Source: Hominimerdicola alba 8 (GTDB lineage: Bacteria; Bacillota; Clostridia; Oscillospirales; Ruminococcaceae). Taken from it: DNA of 64,000 bases. The stretch spans positions 1-64,000 of the forward strand of contig NZ_ADKM02000085.1 in the NCBI RefSeq assembly GCF_000178155.2. The letters are read 5' to 3'. The notes beneath the pieces were generated by a model. The model ran no database searches. It saw only the letters and a list, made by a program, of their open reading frames with translations, and was not told the origin of the DNA. Positions 51,198-59,467 of this stretch are shown one piece after another (within the stretch, counting starts at the first letter, position 1; each line of letters begins with the position of its first letter). The position numbers and the translations under genes are program-made.

Positions 51198-51226
51198 TTG
51201 ACAACCCTCCCGTAAAATGATATAAT
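51198..51226 (+). promoter_or_regulatory. Promoter of queH
   Basis: TTGACA (51198-51203), 17-bp spacer, TATAAT (51221-51226). It leaves a leader of about 130 nt without a recognised preQ1 riboswitch. Confidence 0.7.
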
Positions 51227-51362
51227 TATAAATGACAGCATTTTAAACCGACCGCTCGCAGATATTACGATGATCGTATCTTTGAGCGTGTTTTGAATGA
51301 TATGCTGTTTACTATGTGTTGGCAGATATGACATCTGACAAAATTTCCGCGAGGTGTCAACT

Positions 51363-51995
51363 ATGGAACAGAAGATAAACTATCAGCGCAAGCTGGACGA
51401 AATAATAAAAAAACTCGACCCATCCGCACCACCGCCGAAGCTGCTTCTGCACAGCTGTTGTGCTCCATGCTCTTCATATGTGCTGGAGTATCTTTCGCAG
51501 TATTTCGATATCACTGTGTTCTATTATAACCCTAATATATACCCTCCCGAAGAATACGCCCACCGCGTTGATGAATTACAGCGCCTTATCCGTGAGATGC
51601 CCATGACCCATCCTGTCAGGTTTGTAGAACGCGGCTATGACCCGCAGGAATTTTATGATGCAGTCAGAGGTCTTGAGTCTGTTACCGAAGGTGGTGAGCG
51701 CTGTTTCGCCTGCTACCGTCTGCGCCTTGAACGCACAGCACAGCTTGCCGCAGAACTCGGCGCCGACTATTTTACCACTACGCTTTCGATCTCTCCATAC
51801 AAGAATTCAGCAAAGCTCAACGAGATAGCCGAAGAACTTGGAAGTGTCTACTCCCTTGCCGCTCTGCCATCAGATTTTAAAAAGCGCAACGGATATAAGC
51901 GCTCGATCGAATTGTCACATGAATACGGGCTTTACCGTCAGGATTATTGTGGTTGTGTATTCTCAAAGCGAGAGAGGGAAGCCGCTGATAAATGA
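51363..51995 (+). CDS. queH: Epoxyqueuosine reductase QueH (DUF208)
   Basis: A 210-residue enzyme for the last step of queuosine synthesis: reduction of epoxyqueuosine to queuosine in tRNA. It is the non-orthologous, cobalamin-independent replacement of QueG. Iron-sulfur and metal cysteines are visible: LLHSCCAPCSSYVLEYL near the start, GGERCFACYRLRLERTA in the middle and YRQDYCGCVFSKRER at the end. The motif TTTLSISPYKN and DFKKRNGYKRSIELS are family hallmarks. ATG 51363 with GAGGTG before it is preferred to the in-frame GTG at 51354. Single gene; the other queuosine genes are elsewhere. Confidence 0.93.
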   Translation: MEQKINYQRKLDEIIKKLDPSAPPPKLLLHSCCAPCSSYVLEYLSQYFDITVFYYNPNIYPPEEYAHRVDELQRLIREMPMTHPVRFVERGYDPQEFYDAVRGLESVTEGGERCFACYRLRLERTAQLAAELGADYFTTTLSISPYKNSAKLNEIAEELGSVYSLAALPSDFKKRNGYKRSIELSHEYGLYRQDYCGCVFSKREREAADK

Positions 51996-52001
51996 AAAAG
52001 T

Positions 52002-52037
52002 AAACGCATGTTCAGAGCCGCTGAACATGCGTTTTTT
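52002..52037. terminator. Shared terminator of queH and the AraC-type regulator
   Basis: Perfect stem AAACGCATGTTCAG / CTGAACATGCGTTT with a 5-nt loop, then T-run on the plus strand and A/T on the other. The genes converge here. Confidence 0.8.
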
Positions 52038-52044
52038 GTATGAC

Positions 52045-52788
52045 TTATTCTTTTCCCTGCCAGTTCTGCCTGAAATAATTTTCACGGAACTGTTTCGGTG
52101 TGAAGCCTGTGTGTTTCTTGAAACAGGCTATGAAATGGCTGTGCGAACTGAATCCCATGTAGTTTCCGATATCCAGCGGAGCATAATCAGAGAATTTCAG
52201 CATGTTCTCAGCTGCCTGAATTCGGCGCGACATTATGTAATCCGAGATGGTCACGCCCACCTCCTGCTTGAACAGCTTCGACAAGTACTGTGGTGTAAGT
52301 CCCAGCTTGTCAGCCAGTTCCTGAACACGTATACCGTTGTAAATGTTGTCATAGATAAGGTCAAGGCACATCAGTACATGTTTTGAGTATGCGTTGCCCG
52401 AATTGACCTTCTGCATGCGTTTACAGTACTCAACAAATACCTCGCGGTGTATCATTGAAAGCTGTTCCTCAGTCGTGCTGACATCAAGGCGGTTTATAAA
52501 AATGTCGCTTATGGTGTAGCTGGTTTCGGTCGGCAGACCCTTTTCGATACAGAACCTTGCTATCAGCGCAATGGTTATGATAAGATGGTACTTCATGTTG
52601 CGTACAGGGTCCATACTCAGCTTGCCATAACCCTCAACAGCCAGCGGAGTATATAATTCCTCAACCCTTTCGAGGTTGCCTGACGCCACCGCCGAGTAGA
52701 ATTCCAACTCTTTTTCGTAAGGCGAATGTGTTTCGCCCGTTTCCTGCTGCATAAATTCTCTGTGTGAAAGTTCCTTGTTGATACCCAT
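52045..52788 (-). CDS. AraC-family transcriptional regulator
   Basis: A 247-residue regulator. The N-terminal 140 residues form a helical sensor-like region (YEKELEFYSAVASGNLERVE; IALIARFCIEKGLPTETSYT), seen in YesN-like AraC regulators of clostridia. The C-terminal pair of helix-turn-helices is clear: VQELADKLGLTPQYLSKLFK and LDIGNYMGFSSHSHFIACFK with KKHTGFTPKQFREN. The start at 52788 follows GAAGGAGGTG. A consensus promoter lies at 52,828-52,856. Such regulators often govern sugar uptake; the orphan sugar-binding lipoprotein gene lies 570 bp further upstream on the same strand. Target unknown. Confidence 0.87.
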   Translation of the reverse strand: MGINKELSHREFMQQETGETHSPYEKELEFYSAVASGNLERVEELYTPLAVEGYGKLSMDPVRNMKYHLIITIALIARFCIEKGLPTETSYTISDIFINRLDVSTTEEQLSMIHREVFVEYCKRMQKVNSGNAYSKHVLMCLDLIYDNIYNGIRVQELADKLGLTPQYLSKLFKQEVGVTISDYIMSRRIQAAENMLKFSDYAPLDIGNYMGFSSHSHFIACFKKHTGFTPKQFRENYFRQNWQGKE

Positions 52789-52827
52789 GAAGAGCACCTC
52801 CTTCACGGTAGTAGTTCGGTTGTTCGC

Positions 52828-52856
52828 ATTATACCACATTTTGTCCTCCTTGTCAA
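52828..52856 (-). promoter_or_regulatory. Promoter of the AraC-type gene
   Basis: Minus strand TTGACA (52856-52851), 17-bp spacer, TATAAT (52833-52828). Confidence 0.75.
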
Positions 52857-53361
52857 GATTTGTTAAAATCTATCCTCGTTCTGTTCATATTGTACGTTGA
52901 CTTTCAAATGAGTGCCGAACATCTGCCCGACAAACCGAAGCCGTCATTTACCTATAAAAAATATGATATTCCGATCGATCTTCTGTCATATCCGTATTTT
53001 GCTATGTTCAAAACTGCTTTTACGATCACTTTTTTTATGAAGCGCTGACATATCTGCCGATTTTAGTTTCATAAAATATCTCTTAATACGAAACGGCGGA
53101 CATTTCTGCCCGCCGCCTCGTAAAACCGGAATATAAAAATGAAGGATATTATAGCGTGTGTAAAACTCTCTCCTGTTTAACGCAGAACAGCGTGTGCTAT
53201 TCAGTTTCCTTATATAGCAGTTCCACTGCCATTTCTTCGCCCCTCCGCCGACAGAACACATCTCCGACGCAAGCGCCAAAGACGGTTCGTCAGACTTGGG
53301 ACTTAGGATTATAAAAATGAAGGATATAGCGTGTTTATGATCTCTTCAGTCATTATTTTGA
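52857..53361. other. Intergenic region with a 29-32 bp direct repeat
   Basis: About 500 bp with no supported gene. A near-identical stretch occurs twice: at 53,129-53,160 and at 53,306-53,334 (shared core ATAAAAATGAAGGATAT, then AGCGTGT). A G+C-rich stem GGCGG / CCGCC lies at about 53,095-53,117. The repeats may be protein sites or remnants of a small duplication. Confidence 0.5.
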
Positions 53362-54807
53362 TCAGCCCTGAGTCTGCTCCTGTGCTTCCTTTATCAGGTA
53401 GTCAAGAGCCTTTTCGTTCTCAGCAACTATAGAAGTCCATGTGTTGGCTTCAGCAGGGTGCATAGTTCCCTTGATGATGCCGTCGGTCAGACTTGAAAGG
53501 TCGGTGGAAACGCCCTGTGCGAACTCAAATACAGGATGCTCAGCGGCACGAGCATAGATCTCGTCGCGCATTTCCAGCATCTCGTCAGTCCAACCATAGT
53601 CATTCTTGTACTGGTCGAGTGTGATCTGGTGAGCCGCAGCATCAGTTTCGGCATAGCGTGTGCAGTCGAGCCATGCGGCAACGCCCTCAGGGTTCTTTGC
53701 ATTCTTTACAATGCAGAAACCGTGTATTCTTGATGGAACATACATCGCGTCAGTGTCCTTAGCGCAAGGTACAGGTACAAACATTACCTCACCCTTAGAA
53801 AGGTCACCATAAGGTGCGGTAACGCTGGGTGCGTCTTCAATAGCCCACAGACCTATCGGATAGAACAGTGTTTCGCCCGAAGCGATACCTGTGCCGAATA
53901 CATCGCCTCTTACCTTCCAGTCATGCAGATGCTTGGGGTATACGACTTCATTCTTCTGTAGATTGTACATCATGTTCTGTGCCTTAGCTATCTCAGGCGA
54001 ACCAATGTTGTTGACGATCCCGCCGTTTTCCATGCCTACCAGAGGCTTGCCCGAAGACTCGGTCAGCGCGTTTTCGTAGTACCAGCCGTCCATTGCCCAC
54101 TTGTCATTTTCGGCGTCGGTGAATTCTACGCACATCTCAGAGAATGTATCCCAGTTCCACTCGCCGTTCCAGTAAAGTTCAGCCGGGTCATCAAAACCGT
54201 TGTCCTCAATGACATTCTTGTTGTAGATCCATATATAGCTGGGGTCAACGCGGGATACTGCCACATAATGATCGCCCTTGTAAACGAACTGGTCGTTTGC
54301 AGACTTCATATCTGCCCACAGGGGAGAATCAAAGTCGATGTAATCGTCAATAGGCTCGATCATGCTCTTGATAGCGCCCTTAGGGAAAACATCCATGTCG
54401 TCAGCACCGATGAAGTCAGGCGAATTACCTGCCATTATCAGCTTTGCCAGATCATCGAATTTGGTATCCCATGTGGTCTGTATATAGTTGATCTTGCCAT
54501 TGTACTTTGTCTGGAACAGTGCCAGATCAACACCGATCTCCTTGTCAGCAGATGCAGTTGGATTAATGTCATAGAACGAGAACCAGTCGATCTCATTGCT
54601 GGCAAGTTCCCTGACATCAGTCATTTCATCAGCCAGACGGTTAACTATGTCCTGCTGGCTTTCTTCCAGCTTCTTTTCGGGCATGCTCTCAGCAGAATTT
54701 GCGTTGCCCGTTGAATCCCCACTATCATTGCCTGCACCACAGGCTGCCATACCAAGTGCGAGTGCCAGTGCAAACAGACCCGCAGCAGTCATCTTAAGTT
54801 TTCTCAT
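53362..54807 (-). CDS. Extracellular sugar-binding lipoprotein (ABC family 1)
   Basis: A 481-residue solute-binding protein. Signal MRKLKMTAAGLFALALALGM and lipobox MAAC (Cys about 23). The fold is that of SBP family 1 (oligosaccharide): LIMAGNSPDFIGADDMDVFP, YWNGEWNWDTFSEMCVEF, GETLFYPIGLWAIEDAPSV. GGAGGGATATCATC precedes ATG 54807. There are no permease genes beside it, so it works with a transporter encoded elsewhere or serves as a sensor. The AraC-type gene downstream on the same strand may respond to the same substrate. Substrate not predictable. Confidence 0.88.
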   Translation of the reverse strand: MRKLKMTAAGLFALALALGMAACGAGNDSGDSTGNANSAESMPEKKLEESQQDIVNRLADEMTDVRELASNEIDWFSFYDINPTASADKEIGVDLALFQTKYNGKINYIQTTWDTKFDDLAKLIMAGNSPDFIGADDMDVFPKGAIKSMIEPIDDYIDFDSPLWADMKSANDQFVYKGDHYVAVSRVDPSYIWIYNKNVIEDNGFDDPAELYWNGEWNWDTFSEMCVEFTDAENDKWAMDGWYYENALTESSGKPLVGMENGGIVNNIGSPEIAKAQNMMYNLQKNEVVYPKHLHDWKVRGDVFGTGIASGETLFYPIGLWAIEDAPSVTAPYGDLSKGEVMFVPVPCAKDTDAMYVPSRIHGFCIVKNAKNPEGVAAWLDCTRYAETDAAAHQITLDQYKNDYGWTDEMLEMRDEIYARAAEHPVFEFAQGVSTDLSSLTDGIIKGTMHPAEANTWTSIVAENEKALDYLIKEAQEQTQG

Positions 54808-55092
54808 GATGATATCCCTCCGTATATGCCCCAATAAATATTACCTTCAAGACCCTATATCTGGTTATCCCGCTGACACGCCCCACCGTGATCTCATGTG
54901 GTGTGCTGGGAGGATAACGATCATATCATAAGCTATAATTGCTCATATGATATAATTAAAATAGTATATCTTTTCGGCATAACTTTTACTAAAACATTAT
55001 GCCGATTTTTTACGGTGTCCTCCTCTTCCGCCTGTGCGGAAGAGGGGATATACCGTCGATAAATATTTCAGTCAGAAATTATTTGTCAGAGA
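54808..55092. other. Intergenic, control region of the sugar-binding lipoprotein
   Basis: AT-rich, with partial palindrome ATCATAAGC / GCTCATATGAT near 54,925-54,955 upstream of the leftward gene. GTGTCCTCCTCTTCCGCCTG / GCGGAAGAGG at about 55,015-55,045 forms a stem that could end the gene coming from the right. Confidence 0.45.
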
Positions 55093-55995
55093 TCAGTTTT
55101 TCTTCCTGGAAACTACAGCGCCTGCGCCTGCCAGTGCCAGCAGACCGAATACTGTACCTGCAGCTGCACCGGTGTTGGAGTTGTTATTTTCGGTAGCATC
55201 GCTTGCGGCAGATGAAGCAGAAGCTGTTGTTGTGGTGGTAGTGGTGGTCTTGCCTGTAGTTGTGGTGTTTGAAGCCTTGCTGTCAGCCTTTGAATCTTCT
55301 GCCTTGCTGTCAGTTTTGGAATCATCAGCCTTAGACTCTGTCTTTGAGTCATCTGCCTTGCTCTCAGCAGCGCTTTCAGCCTTGCTCTCTTCTTTAGCAG
55401 TAGGTGCGCCGAAGTCGATGGTCATGGAGAGTGTACCGCCCTTGAAAGCGCCCTCCTGATCCCAGCCTGCAACTTCAGGGCTTGCGGGAACTGTTACATC
55501 GCCTGTTTCCTCGTCAACCTCATCAACAGGTCTGATGTGGATACGGAAACCGCCTTCCTTATCGAGTGTTGCTTCGGTTATAGAGTTTACAGAGTCAAGA
55601 ATGATCTCTTCGCCGTCATTGGTAACGAACTTGGCATCGGAAATCGTAACATCATAAGGATAGCTGTCCTCAGGCAGATTGAGTATCATAACGCCCATAT
55701 CGCCCAGAGTACCCTTGCCTTCCATAGTAGTATCGGTCAGTACCTCACTGATCTTGTAAGACAGTTCTATCTTGCCTTCGTCGTTTATGCCAAACCAGTC
55801 ACTCTGGTTCCACTTCCACTTCTGGCTCATGTAGAAGCCCATTGCACCTACACTGTACCAGCCGTCGTTCTTGTCAGTTTCAGTTTTGCTGGGATATACA
55901 ACATCACTCAGCTTAGTAGCAGATGCGCTTACTGCCATCATGGTTGCTGCGATAACTGCTGCGGAAAGACCAGCAAAAATTCTTTTTGCCTTCAT
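55093..55995 (-). CDS. Secreted/surface protein with low-complexity linker and C-terminal anchor
   Basis: A 300-residue protein. Signal peptide MKAKRIFAGLSAAVIAATMM, cut near ASA-TK. A beta-rich extracellular domain (about 28-205: YSVGAMGFYMSQKWKWN, SWITCH to DVTISDAKFVTNDGEEI, GTLSMTIDFGAP) could bind sugars or cell wall. A linker of repeats (SKADDSKTESKADDSKTDSK) and a Thr-run follow. The end NSNTGAAAGTVFGLLALAGA with VVSRKKN looks like a sorting tail, but with NxNTG in place of LPxTG. Tails with NPxTG-like motifs are frequent in Ruminococcus and are probably served by another sortase class. I do not recognise the extracellular domain. Single gene. Confidence 0.75.
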   Translation of the reverse strand: MKAKRIFAGLSAAVIAATMMAVSASATKLSDVVYPSKTETDKNDGWYSVGAMGFYMSQKWKWNQSDWFGINDEGKIELSYKISEVLTDTTMEGKGTLGDMGVMILNLPEDSYPYDVTISDAKFVTNDGEEIILDSVNSITEATLDKEGGFRIHIRPVDEVDEETGDVTVPASPEVAGWDQEGAFKGGTLSMTIDFGAPTAKEESKAESAAESKADDSKTESKADDSKTDSKAEDSKADSKASNTTTTGKTTTTTTTTASASSAASDATENNNSNTGAAAGTVFGLLALAGAGAVVSRKKN

Positions 55996-56165
55996 GCTCA
56001 ATTCCTCCATATTTCATATTAGGACTTCCTTGCCCTTCGTCTGACATAAATATATCACATATGTTAGAATTTTTATATCATAAATATAATTTATATATTC
56101 AAAACATAATCGAAGTGTAATCGTTTCCATTCTAACTGCACAAAATGTTGAATTTTTTTCATTTT
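55996..56165. other. Intergenic, no gene seen
   Basis: Very AT-rich DNA before the second MITE copy, holding the leftward promoter region of the surface protein; no box pair is clear enough to name. Confidence 0.4.
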
Positions 56166-56268
56166 TATAGCAATCCAACTTTTTAAATTCACAAAATCCA
56201 GTCGCAAAAGCTGGGATCTATGGGTTTTGTGACTGGATCTTGTCTGAATTTTAAGGCGGATTGCTATA
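56166..56268. repeat. MITE-like element, full copy 2
   Basis: A 103-bp element with 11-bp terminal inverted repeats TATAGCAATCC / GGATTGCTATA and an inner inverted pair (AATCCAGTCGCAAAA / TTTTGTGACTGGAT). It matches copy 1 (49,172-49,273) in reverse orientation. The flanking T/TA bases could be a short target duplication. Confidence 0.82.
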
Positions 56269-56360
56269 GTTCATTCAGTATATCTGATGGGATGGTTCGG
56301 TTGTCAAAAACAGGAATATGATCCGTGCAGCATCGTTTTCATAAAACGCCTGTGAGTTTT

Positions 56361-56389
56361 TTGACATTGCATATAAATAGTGATATAAT
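56361..56389 (+). promoter_or_regulatory. Promoter of a small hypothetical gene
   Basis: TTGACA (56361-56366), 17-bp spacer, TATAAT (56384-56389), followed by GCGAGGTGAT and ATG 56418. Confidence 0.75.
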
Positions 56390-56417
56390 TGTAATTGATA
56401 TTGCGAGGTGATATTCT

Positions 56418-56756
56418 ATGAGCATACGCACTAAAGGAAGACGCAGGATAATAGTTGATGGGCAGACATATATATGGTATATTGCTTTGGACGATGACTC
56501 GCCGTACAATATACTGCACATTGCGTCAGACGATAAATATTACATTCTGGCTTGCCCCCTTAAGACTGAAAAAGAATATGTTATAAGCAATGGCAGGTCA
56601 TTTCAGGCTGTTGAAACTAACGGGCGCTGGAACAGATATCTTCTGCCTTTTCATATCCCTGAGAGCATCACTCCGAAATTTGTTGAACAGCTGATAATAT
56701 GGGCGACACATGGTACAGATGCGGTGACTGTAAGCGGCAGTGATGTTCCTGTATAA
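56418..56756 (+). CDS. Small hypothetical protein
   Basis: A 112-residue soluble, beta-rich protein. It opens MSIRTKGRRRIIVDGQTYIW and continues with LDDDSPYNILHIASDDKYYI and a C-terminal helix ITPKFVEQLIIWATHG. GAGGTGAT before the ATG and a perfect promoter support a real gene. Similar short proteins with RTKGRRKI.VDG...Y.W exist in Firmicutes, from memory, without known function. No neighbour gives a clue. Confidence 0.65.
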   Translation: MSIRTKGRRRIIVDGQTYIWYIALDDDSPYNILHIASDDKYYILACPLKTEKEYVISNGRSFQAVETNGRWNRYLLPFHIPESITPKFVEQLIIWATHGTDAVTVSGSDVPV

Positions 56757-56871
56757 AAATGCCTTTGACAGCACGATAAGGCACAGGAGCATAGATGTTA
56801 TTGTTTGAAAATTGTGCTGAGGTGTTTTTTGACAGTGGGATAACGCTAAGAAAAGGACACTGCGATGTTTC

Positions 56872-56900
56872 TTGACATTCAGGTGTGGGCGTGTTAAAAT
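56872..56900 (+). promoter_or_regulatory. Promoter of the C39-like gene
   Basis: TTGACA (56872-56877), 17-bp spacer, TAAAAT (56895-56900). Confidence 0.65.
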
Positions 56901-56927
56901 CATCATATATAATGAAAGAGGTGCGAT

Positions 56928-57290
56928 ATGGATATTAATTACATACATGAGCCGACTGACTTGCAGTGCGGTCAGGCGGTGCTGGCGATGGTGCTGGGGC
57001 TTCCTGTGGGGCAGGTAGCGGAGGAACTTGATAATTTCCGTGAAACGGATCTTAAGGAGATGAAGGGCTATCTGCGCTCACATGGGGCGTGGGTATCGGA
57101 TCAGAGAGTGTCTTTTATCAATAAAGAAGAACTTCCGCCGCTTTGCATGCTTAGTCTGGAAACACCGCGATGCTGGCACTGGTCGCTTTACTGTGAAGGT
57201 GTGTTTTATGACCCCGAACATGGAGTGATGACCGATCTGCCTGAGGTGGCGAGGCGGTATTACTGGGAGATACGTATTAATAGTAAGTGA
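56928..57290 (+). CDS. Small C39/papain-like cysteine peptidase domain protein
   Basis: A 120-residue stand-alone domain with no signal or membrane segment. QCGQAVLAMVLG (Gln18-Cys19) sets up the oxyanion Gln and nucleophile. WHWSLYCEGVFYDPEHG gives the catalytic His and Asp, the C39/BtrH-like layout. C39 domains usually sit at the N-terminus of bacteriocin ABC exporters and cut double-glycine leaders. Here the domain stands alone in the cytoplasm, so its substrate is unknown. GAGGTGCGAT precedes the ATG, with a promoter upstream. It could also be an inactive binding module. Confidence 0.65.
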   Translation: MDINYIHEPTDLQCGQAVLAMVLGLPVGQVAEELDNFRETDLKEMKGYLRSHGAWVSDQRVSFINKEELPPLCMLSLETPRCWHWSLYCEGVFYDPEHGVMTDLPEVARRYYWEIRINSK

Positions 57291-57490
57291 CATTGATCTC
57301 GTGACGTTCAGCGATCACAGCCACAAAGATCACAATGCCTGCGAGGGCTGAATGTAGAAATTGATAAGTCGTTTACTATAGCATAGATGACCCGAAATAT
57401 ATCTGAAAAAATTTTTAGCTTGTGAAATCAAGCGTTCTTCTGCTTCGTATTATAGGTGAAGATCTTCAAAAACTGCGGGAGGTGGTAAAG

Positions 57491-57976
57491 GTGTTATTCA
57501 GTATCGATGAGGTCGTGGATAGGTATGCGGATCATGTTTATCGCGCTGCTTATTCTTATCTGGGTTCACAGGCAGAAGCCGAAGATGTTGTCAGTGATGT
57601 GCTGATGAAATATTTTTCGATCTGCGAAGAACTGGATATCAAAAGTGCAGAGCATCTGAAAGCATGGCTTCTGCGTACTGCTATCAACAGATGCAAAGAC
57701 ATCGTCCGTTCAGCGAGATGGAAAAGATCTGCCGAATTGACAGATACTCACAGGGCTGAGTTTTGTTGGTCTGAAAAGGAACTTGATGTGAAAGAAGCCC
57801 TTGACAGTCTTGACGAAAAGTATCGCGCGGTCGTTTGCCTTTACTACTACGAGGAGTACAAAACAGATGAGATAGCAAAGATCCTCAGTCTGCCGAAAGG
57901 CACTGTTGTGTCACGGCTGGACAGGGCGCGTAAACGCCTGAGGGTGTTGCTGGCAGACTATGGAGAGGAGTTTTAA
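57491..57976 (+). CDS. ECF-type RNA polymerase sigma factor
   Basis: A 161-residue sigma factor with region 2 (DEVVDRYADHVYRAAYSYLG, AEDVVSDVLMKYFSI) and region 4 (YRAVVCLYYYEEYKTDEIAK, LPKGTVVSRLDRARKRLRVL). No region 3, as expected for ECF. The GTG start at 57491 is set by GGGAGGTGG five bases before; a longer reading from 57422 has no site. The next gene begins 2 bp after its stop and encodes a membrane protein that fits an anti-sigma factor. The regulon cannot be told from sequence; no clear ECF-type -35 GAAC motif was found nearby. Confidence 0.9.
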   Translation: MLFSIDEVVDRYADHVYRAAYSYLGSQAEAEDVVSDVLMKYFSICEELDIKSAEHLKAWLLRTAINRCKDIVRSARWKRSAELTDTHRAEFCWSEKELDVKEALDSLDEKYRAVVCLYYYEEYKTDEIAKILSLPKGTVVSRLDRARKRLRVLLADYGEEF

Positions 57977-57978
57977 GT

Positions 57979-59298
57979 ATGGGCGACATAAATAATATGT
58001 ACGACAGGATCTCGCTTAGTGATGCCAAGAAATCTGAACTTAAGGCTATGCTTAAAAAGAACTTTCCGCAGTATGCCGATAACATAAGCGGCGAAACGGA
58101 GGTCATCACTATGGAAAACAAGGAAATAACGAGCAGAAGCGGACAGGCAAGGGTGCGCAGCAGGTGGTTAACAGGCGGAGTTGCTGCGGCAGCTGCAATA
58201 GTTATGGTTGCGGGGATAGGCTTTGCACATAATGCGTTTAAGACAAGCGCTCCGAATTCAGGTATGAAAACTGAAAATGTTGCAGATAAAGACACGACTT
58301 CTGCTGAAGATGGATCGGCGGATAATGTCGGTACGGCGGTTGTCCCTGATGTAGCAGGCATGGATATCACTGAGGCGGAACAAGCTGTGAAACTTGCAGG
58401 TTTCATCAATGTCAGGTGTGTTGAGAAGTACGACGAGCACATTTACGGTGAGGTGCTTTACACCAGTTTTGCAGAAGGTGAGAAGTTACCTAAGGATCAT
58501 GAGATAACGTTATACTATTCCAACGGTGATATGCCGTTCAGTGCATCTGATCTGGATAATAATATGATCGGTCTGGATGTTGAAGATGCGACTGCGCTTG
58601 CCGAGAAGTTTGGTTACACAGTGATCATGAAACGTTACAACAATTCCCCCGAAGATATCGTATATCAAGCAAATATGGAAAAGACCGATCATACAGTGAC
58701 TTTGGATGCCGGAGAAGTCGTAGCAGGTGAAGAAGGTAATATATCAGCTTACTCGACGGGGCTGCCTGAAAACGCTGAAGAAGGTGACATCATACGCTGT
58801 CTTATAGATGATGAGGTAAATGGCGAGATGACTGTTTCATACGGTGATATCAAACGAGGAGTGTTTACAATAATGATAGGTACTGATCTTAATAGATGTG
58901 ACGGAAAAACATTTACATTAAGACTTATCAGCCAAGACGGAAGCACCGAAGACTTTTTTGTGAGAGATCTTCCATCGTATTCTTCTCCGGAAGACGCTGA
59001 GTTTTCAGGAGAAGAAGGAAATGAAATTAATATTTTTGCCGGTATGGATAAAGATGTTTTAGCCGATGTGCATGGTGACACCATCAGGGTCGTGCATGGC
59101 GATGATGTGCTTGCCGAAAGGAAAATAACAGAAGAAGAGGCTTTAAATGGATATTGGAATATCGCTGTTAAAGGTTATGGTCATAAACTGCTGAGCGTAC
59201 AACTGGCAGATGACAGCGGTAATGTGACTGAACTCAGAACAATAGTAGCGAATTTTAATACACTGAACTATATGGATATCAATGATATTATCGCATAG
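57979..59298 (+). CDS. Membrane PASTA-domain protein, probable anti-sigma factor
   Basis: A 439-residue protein. The cytoplasmic N-terminus (about 1-55, MYDRISLSDAKKSELKAMLK) probably holds the sigma factor. A membrane helix follows (about 56-80: WLTGGVAAAAAIVMVAGIGF). Outside there are two PASTA-like repeats (VVPDVAGMDITEAEQAVKLA, about 118-180; MIGLDVEDATALAEKFGYTV, about 185-245) and a beta-rich C-terminal region. PASTA domains bind muropeptides or beta-lactams, so the pair may sense cell-wall state. No zinc-binding HxxxCxxC is present. Co-transcribed with the sigma gene (2-bp gap); AGAGGAG before the ATG. Confidence 0.78.
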   Translation: MGDINNMYDRISLSDAKKSELKAMLKKNFPQYADNISGETEVITMENKEITSRSGQARVRSRWLTGGVAAAAAIVMVAGIGFAHNAFKTSAPNSGMKTENVADKDTTSAEDGSADNVGTAVVPDVAGMDITEAEQAVKLAGFINVRCVEKYDEHIYGEVLYTSFAEGEKLPKDHEITLYYSNGDMPFSASDLDNNMIGLDVEDATALAEKFGYTVIMKRYNNSPEDIVYQANMEKTDHTVTLDAGEVVAGEEGNISAYSTGLPENAEEGDIIRCLIDDEVNGEMTVSYGDIKRGVFTIMIGTDLNRCDGKTFTLRLISQDGSTEDFFVRDLPSYSSPEDAEFSGEEGNEINIFAGMDKDVLADVHGDTIRVVHGDDVLAERKITEEEALNGYWNIAVKGYGHKLLSVQLADDSGNVTELRTIVANFNTLNYMDINDIIA

Positions 59299-59327
59299 AC
59301 CAAATTCCTACGGAATATTAAAATGAA

Positions 59328-59378
59328 AAAGCCTCCTGCTATAAACGACCTTATCAAGTCAATAGCAGGAGGCTTTTA
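59328..59378 (+). terminator. Terminator of the sigma/anti-sigma operon
   Basis: Stem AAGCCTCCTGCTAT / ATAGCAGGAGGCTT with A-run before and TTTTATG after. Confidence 0.8.
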
Positions 59379-59429
59379 TGCTCAATGATGCCCGAAATGA
59401 GGTGCAGTCGGGCGGAATGGCAGAAATAC

Positions 59430-59456
59430 AGCCCCTTGTCACATGACGAGGGGCTG
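59430..59456 (-). terminator. Hairpin after the flavodiiron gene
   Basis: AGCCCCTTGTC / GACGAGGGGCT with a 5-nt loop, 12 bp beyond the fprA stop on the minus strand; T-run poor. Confidence 0.55.
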
Positions 59457-59467
59457 AGTTTGTTTTA

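Noticed and set aside
53095-53120. A riboswitch or terminator in the 52.9-53.4 kb gap
   Set aside because: Short GC stem only; no T-run and no conserved core of a known riboswitch class could be recognised.
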